From assembly GCA_023430705.1 (NCBI GenBank), contig JAEYZJ010000223.1:1-10662 (forward strand): a stretch of DNA of 10,662 bases. The letters are read 5' to 3'. Shown here piece after piece: positions 7,455 through 10,662 of this stretch; positions within the stretch are counted from its first letter, which is position 1; each line of letters starts with the position of its first letter. The DNA is from Pseudomonadota bacterium (GTDB lineage: Bacteria; Pseudomonadota; Alphaproteobacteria; Rhizobiales; Devosiaceae). The notes under the pieces are model-generated. The model was not told the origin of the DNA, searched no databases, and saw only the letters and a list, made by a program, of their open reading frames with translations. A program made the translations under genes and the position numbers.

Positions 7455-7469
7455 TTAATGGAGGGTTAA
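7455..7469. promoter_or_regulatory. CtrA-type binding site TTAA-N7-TTAA
   Basis: TTAA at 7455-7458 and TTAA at 7466-7469 with exactly seven bases (TGGAGGG) between them, the consensus for the alphaproteobacterial cell-cycle regulator CtrA. It is 130 bases before the HPt start and 192 bases before the rod-protein start, so it could serve either gene. Eight fixed A/T bases are rare by chance in DNA this rich in GC. Confidence 0.7.
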
Positions 7470-7599
7470 TTTCCGGTGGGAATGCGGCTGGTTAAGGGCA
7501 CATATAAACTTGTCCACATTCGCTTGGCGAGCCCTTCATTCCCCGCGGCTAGCCTGTGCGTTGCGTCCAGAAGGGGGCGCAAAGATACAGGGGGCCGGA

Positions 7600-7986
7600 A
7601 TGGCGCGGAGCAATATGATCGAGGCTGGGCAGCAGGACGCTGCCGACGAGATCACCGGCGATCCTATCGACATGGCTCACCTCGAGGCACAATCTCTCGG
7701 CGATCCGGGTCTCCAGGACGAGGTGCTGAGGCTCTACGCGCAGATGAGCGGCGTCTATCTCTCCCGCATTGAGGGGAGCCAGACCCCCCAGGAACTGATG
7801 CAGCACCTCCACACGCTCAAGAGTGCCGCCGCCGGCATTGGCGCCTGGCATGTGCGCGACCTCGCCAAGCATTCCGAGGATGCCCTGCGCGAGGGCCAGC
7901 CGATCAATCCCGACCATATCCGGGCAGTCGCTTCGGCGGTCCTCGAATGTCAGGACTTCATCACCGGCCTCATCGCCGCGGCCTGA
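7600..7986 (+). CDS. histidine phosphotransfer (HPt) domain protein
   Basis: A 128-residue stand-alone HPt protein, which passes phosphate between histidine-kinase receiver domains and response regulators in a phosphorelay in the cytoplasm. The signature HTLKSAAAGIGA begins at His71, the predicted phosphorylated residue, with Lys74 and the small residues 75-79 around it as in other HPt four-helix bundles. The second helix of the pair follows with VRDLAKHSEDALREG (85-99). There is no kinase or receiver domain attached. The start at 7600 is preceded by AGGGGG five bases upstream; an in-frame Met at 7510 would add 30 residues unlike HPt proteins, and Met at 7615 is a possible later start. It is transcribed away from the giant rod gene and shares its control region. 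Cognate kinase and regulator are not in the window. Confidence 0.85.
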   Translation: MARSNMIEAGQQDAADEITGDPIDMAHLEAQSLGDPGLQDEVLRLYAQMSGVYLSRIEGSQTPQELMQHLHTLKSAAAGIGAWHVRDLAKHSEDALREGQPINPDHIRAVASAVLECQDFITGLIAAA

Positions 7987-8073
7987 TGCACGGCACCTGA
8001 GACGTAGTGCGCGCTTGCGAGGGCAGGGGCCGCGCCGTATATGCGGCATGAACTCTCCACGCGAAGACTCCTC

Positions 8074-8394
8074 ATGCCTCACATCACCTATGTTGAAACC
8101 GACGGCACGCGGCACGAGACCGAGGCCGAAGTCGGCTCGACCGTGATGGAAACCGCAATCATGAACGGCGTGCCAGGTATCGTCGCTGAATGCGGTGGCG
8201 CCTGCACCTGCGCCACCTGTCACGTCTACGTCGACGAGGCGTGGACGGAGACCGTCGGCGGTCCGTCCATGATGGAAGAGGACATGCTCGATTTCGCCTA
8301 TGCCGTGAAACCCACGAGCCGCCTCAGTTGCCAGATCAAGGTGAAGGACGAACTCGACGGGCTGGTCGTCCACGTGCCGGATCGTCAGGGCTAG
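8074..8394 (+). CDS. [2Fe-2S] ferredoxin, adrenodoxin/ISC type
   Basis: A 106-residue one-electron carrier of the adrenodoxin/ISC-type plant-like ferredoxin fold, acting in the cytoplasm. The cluster ligands fit C-x5-C-x2-C plus a distant Cys: Cys40, Cys46, Cys49 and Cys86 (LSCQIKV). An additional Cys44 sits inside the cluster loop (ECGGACTCATCHVYV). The acidic stretch 67-73 (MEEDMLD) corresponds to the helix through which such ferredoxins bind reductases and P450s. The start at 8074 (MPHITYVETDG) fits the family; a Met 11 codons earlier (8041) gives an unusual Arg-rich lead and lacks a better ribosome site. The gene is 87 bases after the HPt stop and 198 bases before cysG. Partners may be a P450 system, Fe-S assembly or another reductase; the context does not decide. 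Confidence 0.92.
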   Translation: MPHITYVETDGTRHETEAEVGSTVMETAIMNGVPGIVAECGGACTCATCHVYVDEAWTETVGGPSMMEEDMLDFAYAVKPTSRLSCQIKVKDELDGLVVHVPDRQG

Positions 8395-8430
8395 ACGACG
8401 CGGACGGCGCGATAGTTCTGCGCGGTTCTT

Positions 8431-8460
8431 CCACGCTGGCGCCGTGGCATGGATTCTTTT
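8431..8460 (+). terminator. weak possible terminator after the ferredoxin gene
   Basis: CCACG (8431-8435) can pair with CGTGG (8443-8447) around a 7-base loop, and TTCTTTT follows at 8454-8460. The stem is only 5 bp and the T-run starts six bases after it, so this is a weak candidate. No better terminator is visible between the ferredoxin gene and cysG. Confidence 0.25.
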
Positions 8461-8521
8461 GCCGGAGCCGGGCGTCCGGCCTCAACGCAATTCTAATCTA
8501 TACCTGCTACGAGAAACATTA

Positions 8522-8544
8522 AAGCTATTGATTTTCAATAGCTT
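8522..8544. promoter_or_regulatory. perfect dyad operator candidate upstream of cysG
   Basis: AAGCTATTGA (8522-8531), three Ts, then the exact complement TCAATAGCTT (8535-8544): a 10-bp inverted repeat ending 48 bases before the cysG start. It lies in the only AT-rich stretch of the 198-base gap and has no T-run after it, so an operator is likelier than a terminator. The core ATTGA-TTT-TCAAT fits a dimeric repressor or activator. Which family binds it cannot be told; a sulfur-status regulator would fit the downstream genes. Confidence 0.6.
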
Positions 8545-8592
8545 GCTCGGAAGTGTCGATCTCGGTATGTATCCGGCACTGAAAGGCAGCCA

Positions 8593-9984
8593 ATGGGTGA
8601 ACTGACAACATTTCCTGTCAGCTACAAAGTCGAGGGAAAGCGCATCGTCATCGTCGGCGGTGGAGAAGAAGCCCTCAACAAAGCCCGATTGGCCGTTAAG
8701 ACGACTGCTTCAGTAGTCATTATTTCCCGAGAGCTTGAAGCCGACTTCTCGACGCTACCCGTGACAACATTGGCGCGGGGCTTCGAGGCGGGGGATCTGG
8801 TCGGTGCCGCCCTGGTCTTCGTAGCTGACCATGGGCCCGACGGCGAGGCCGCCAAACTGGCGGCGCGCGCTGCGCATATCCCCCTGAACGTCGTCGACGT
8901 TCCCGGGGAGTGCGATTTCTACACGCCCGCGATAATCGATCGTGCACCAGTCACCATCGCCGTCGCTTCGGAAGGCGACGCTCCGGTTCTTGCCCGCCTG
9001 ATCCGGGCCCACATTGAGGCTGCGCTCTCGCCGAATTTGGGGGCGCTCGCCCGCCTTGCCGGGAGCATGCGCGACCGCGTCGCGGCCCTGCTGCCCGGCG
9101 CGCGCGCCCGCAGTTTCTACGAAGAACTGGTGACGTCGCCCGAAGTCGAGGCCGACCTGATCCGCGGTAACGGGGTCGCCAAAGCCGAGTCCCTGTTGGC
9201 CCAGCATGTCGAGCAGGGTGAGAGCCCCGGCGTCGTGTGGCTGATCGGGGCCGGCCCCGGGGCCGAGGACCTGCTTACGCTCCGGGCGCAGCGGCTTTTG
9301 CAGCAGGCGGACGTGATCGTCCATGATCACCTCGTGCCGGCGGCGGCAGTGGAGATGGGCCGACGCGATGCGGAGCGCATCCTCGTGGGCAAGAAGAAGG
9401 GGCATCACTCCTTTACCCAGGCAGAGATCAACGGGCTGATCGTCCGACTGGCAAAGCAGGGCAAACGAGTCGTGCGCCTCAAGGGTGGCGATCCGATGGT
9501 CTTTGGGCGCGCCGGCGAGGAGATCGAGGCGCTCGGCGAGGCCGGCATCGCCTATCACATTGTGCCTGGCGTGACCGCTGCCCTGGCCGCCGCCGCCGAT
9601 ACAGCAACACCCGTCACGCTCCGCAAGATTTCGACTGGCTTCGTCCTCGCGACCGCCCATGGCGCCAACGACGAGCAACTGCGCCACTGGGGCGCGCTCG
9701 CCGCGTCCGGGCTGACGCTGGCTCTCTACATGGGTGGCTCGATCGCCGCCGAGACCGCGACACGGCTGGTCGCGGCCGGCGCCCGGAAGGAGACGCCCGT
9801 CGGCATCGTCGTCAGGGCGGGGCGGAAGGACCGGGTGCTCTACCGCGGCACGCTGGGCGCGCTCGCGCAGGGCGAGGCTGAGTTCGAGGACGGCCCGGCA
9901 ATCATTTTCGTGGGCGAGGCGATCGCTCACGGCGACTGGAGCGAGGCGATTTCCATCGCTGGCTCCGAATTCAAGGTGGCGTGA
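8593..9984 (+). CDS. cysG: siroheme synthase CysG (multifunctional)
   Basis: Makes siroheme from uroporphyrinogen III: two SAM-dependent methylations to precorrin-2, then NAD-dependent oxidation and iron insertion. The 463 residues match the usual CysG length. The N-terminal dehydrogenase/ferrochelatase half has the NAD-binding VGGGEEALNKARL (21-33), the catalytic Asp102 in NVVD, IIDRAPV (114-120) and Ser126, which aligns with the phosphorylated Ser128 of Salmonella CysG. The methyltransferase half starts at about 214 with WLIGAGPGAEDLLTL, Asp245 in VHDHLV, the signature RLKGGDPMVFGRAGEE (295-310) and VPGVTAA (324-330). After that, the usual PLTHR block reads PVTLR here. An AAAGG ribosome site is 7 bases before the ATG. 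It is the first gene of a sulfite-reduction operon, supplying the cofactor of CysI, and its stop is one base before the next ATG. Confidence 0.95.
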   Translation: MGELTTFPVSYKVEGKRIVIVGGGEEALNKARLAVKTTASVVIISRELEADFSTLPVTTLARGFEAGDLVGAALVFVADHGPDGEAAKLAARAAHIPLNVVDVPGECDFYTPAIIDRAPVTIAVASEGDAPVLARLIRAHIEAALSPNLGALARLAGSMRDRVAALLPGARARSFYEELVTSPEVEADLIRGNGVAKAESLLAQHVEQGESPGVVWLIGAGPGAEDLLTLRAQRLLQQADVIVHDHLVPAAAVEMGRRDAERILVGKKKGHHSFTQAEINGLIVRLAKQGKRVVRLKGGDPMVFGRAGEEIEALGEAGIAYHIVPGVTAALAAAADTATPVTLRKISTGFVLATAHGANDEQLRHWGALAASGLTLALYMGGSIAAETATRLVAAGARKETPVGIVVRAGRKDRVLYRGTLGALAQGEAEFEDGPAIIFVGEAIAHGDWSEAISIAGSEFKVA

Positions 9985-9985
9985 A

Positions 9986-10291
9986 ATGGAAATCCTCACC
10001 GGCAACGAGCTGATGAGCGGCGCAACGGTCTATCTCGACCGGCAGGGGTGTTGGGTCGAAGACCTGCAGCAGGCGCGCGTCTTCCACAAGGAGGAACTCG
10101 CGGCAAGGGATGCGGCGATCACCGCCACCAGACAGACCGGACGAGTTATCTCCCTTGAGATCGAGACGGTCTCGGTTCGTGACGGGCTGATACACCCCGA
10201 CCGGATCCGCGAGCGCATCCGAGCAGAGGGTCCGACAGCCCCGCGCTTCGACCGCCAGCATCTCGACGAGGACGGCCATGTATCGATATGA
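9986..10291 (+). CDS. DUF2849 family protein, sulfite reductase-associated
   Basis: A small soluble protein of 101 residues that matches the DUF2849 family, known from alphaproteobacterial sulfite reductase clusters but without a settled function. The N-terminus EILTGNELMSGATVYLD (2-18) is the characteristic block, followed by GCWVEDLQQARVF, and the C-terminal part carries IHPDRIRERIRAEGPTAPRF, which resembles the family's RExxRAxGPT ending. No catalytic motif or membrane segment is seen. Start chosen at 9986, one base after the cysG stop; its end overlaps the cysI start by 14 bases. Such tight packing implies coupled translation with both neighbours. A role in assembling siroheme sulfite reductase or in electron delivery is possible but is only inferred from position. 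Confidence 0.85.
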   Translation: MEILTGNELMSGATVYLDRQGCWVEDLQQARVFHKEELAARDAAITATRQTGRVISLEIETVSVRDGLIHPDRIRERIRAEGPTAPRFDRQHLDEDGHVSI

Positions 10292-10662
10292 CGAGTTCGA
10301 CGCCGCGTTCGTGAAGGAACGTACGGCGCAGTTTTCCGACCAGGTCGCCCGGCGGCTGAGCGGCGAACTCAACGAGGACCAGTTCCGGCCGCTGCGGCTG
10401 ATGAACGGCCTGTACCTGCAGTTGCACGCCTACATGCTGCGCATCGCGGTGCCCTATGGGACGATGAACAGCCGCCAGATGCGCATGCTGGCCCATATAG
10501 CGCGCACCTATGACCGCGGCTACGGCCACTTCACAACGCGCCAGAACATCCAGTTCAACTGGCCCAAGCTGCGCGATATCCCGAAGATACTTGCAGATCT
10601 GGCCTCGGTCGAGATGCACGCCATCCAGACCTCGGGCAACTGCATCCGGAACATCACGACCG
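10278..10662 (+). CDS. cysI: sulfite/nitrite reductase hemoprotein CysI, 3' end outside window
   Basis: The first 128 residues of a siroheme/[4Fe-4S] reductase that reduces sulfite to sulfide by six electrons for cysteine synthesis. The frame is open to the window end. Visible family marks are the ferredoxin-like fold region LYLQLHAYMLRIAVPYG (45-61), MNSRQMRMLAHIARTY (63-78), the siroheme-binding block GHFTTRQNIQFNW (83-95) and TSGNCIRNITT (118-128). The four Cys residues that bind the coupled cluster lie downstream and are not seen. GAGGA stands five bases before the ATG, which is inside the end of the DUF2849 gene, so the start is well supported. A related nitrite reductase is conceivable, but the cysG–DUF2849 context favours sulfite. 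No flavoprotein gene (cysJ) is visible in the window. Confidence 0.92.
   Translation, partial: MYRYDEFDAAFVKERTAQFSDQVARRLSGELNEDQFRPLRLMNGLYLQLHAYMLRIAVPYGTMNSRQMRMLAHIARTYDRGYGHFTTRQNIQFNWPKLRDIPKILADLASVEMHAIQTSGNCIRNITT

Larger units (their letters stand above)
7263..7599. promoter_or_regulatory. 337-base divergent control region, rod gene / HPt gene
   Basis: No convincing gene lies here. It must hold the promoters of the giant minus-strand gene and the plus-strand HPt gene. It is AT-richer than its surroundings, mainly between 7420 and 7515. Visible elements are an inverted repeat (7414-7438), a perfect CtrA-type box (7455-7469), a TTAA half-site (7492-7495), a TATAAA hexamer (7503-7508) that could be a -10 element for the HPt gene but lacks a clear -35, and a GATTC (7361-7365) matching the CcrM site GANTC, which is common by chance. 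Confidence 0.7.

Noticed and set aside
8461..8480. GCCGGA...TCCGGC hairpin as terminator of the ferredoxin gene
   Set aside because: The stem is only 6 bp with an 8-base loop and no T-run follows on either strand.
8755..10005. 416-codon open frame on the minus strand opposite cysG
   Set aside because: Fully overlaps a well-supported cysG; composition is that of a high-GC shadow frame and no family motif is present.

Overview
The window looks like chromosomal DNA of an alphaproteobacterium, most likely a sphingomonad (Sphingomonadales). It is GC-rich and densely coded. Three things point there: the cysG–DUF2849–cysI gene order, an adrenodoxin-type ferredoxin, and a TipN/GPR-like coiled-coil polarity protein with a perfect CtrA box in its upstream region. 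The species is an inference, since no rRNA or other marker gene is present.

Layout. Bases 1-2136 (+) hold two tandem paralogous major facilitator transporters; the first is cut by the window edge. A perfect 17-bp stem hairpin at 2207-2244 separates them from a convergent giant gene (2268-7262, -). That gene encodes a 1664-residue, cysteine-free inner-membrane protein with two N-terminal membrane segments, a very long rod of 11-residue (hendecad) repeats, a Pro-rich linker and a conserved-looking C-terminal domain. A 337-base divergent intergenic region (7263-7599) carries a TTAA-N7-TTAA CtrA-type site and a separate inverted repeat. On its other side lies a small histidine-phosphotransfer (HPt) protein gene (7600-7986, +), followed by a [2Fe-2S] ferredoxin gene (8074-8394, +). 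A 198-base gap with a strong dyad leads into a sulfite-reduction operon: cysG (8593-9984), a DUF2849 protein (9986-10291) and the start of cysI (10278 onward, cut by the window end).

How the parts work together. CysG makes siroheme, which is the cofactor of the CysI sulfite reductase; the DUF2849 gene is locked between them by a 1-base gap and a 14-base overlap. The giant rod protein and the HPt protein share one control region with a CtrA site, which suggests cell-cycle or polarity control. That link is an inference. The most unusual object is the rod: 26 hendecads, one 7-residue phase step, then 22 hendecads whose eighth position is Arg or His in 21 of 22 units, and much later a second array of 12 hendecads with Leu at position 5 in every unit and mostly Thr at position 8.
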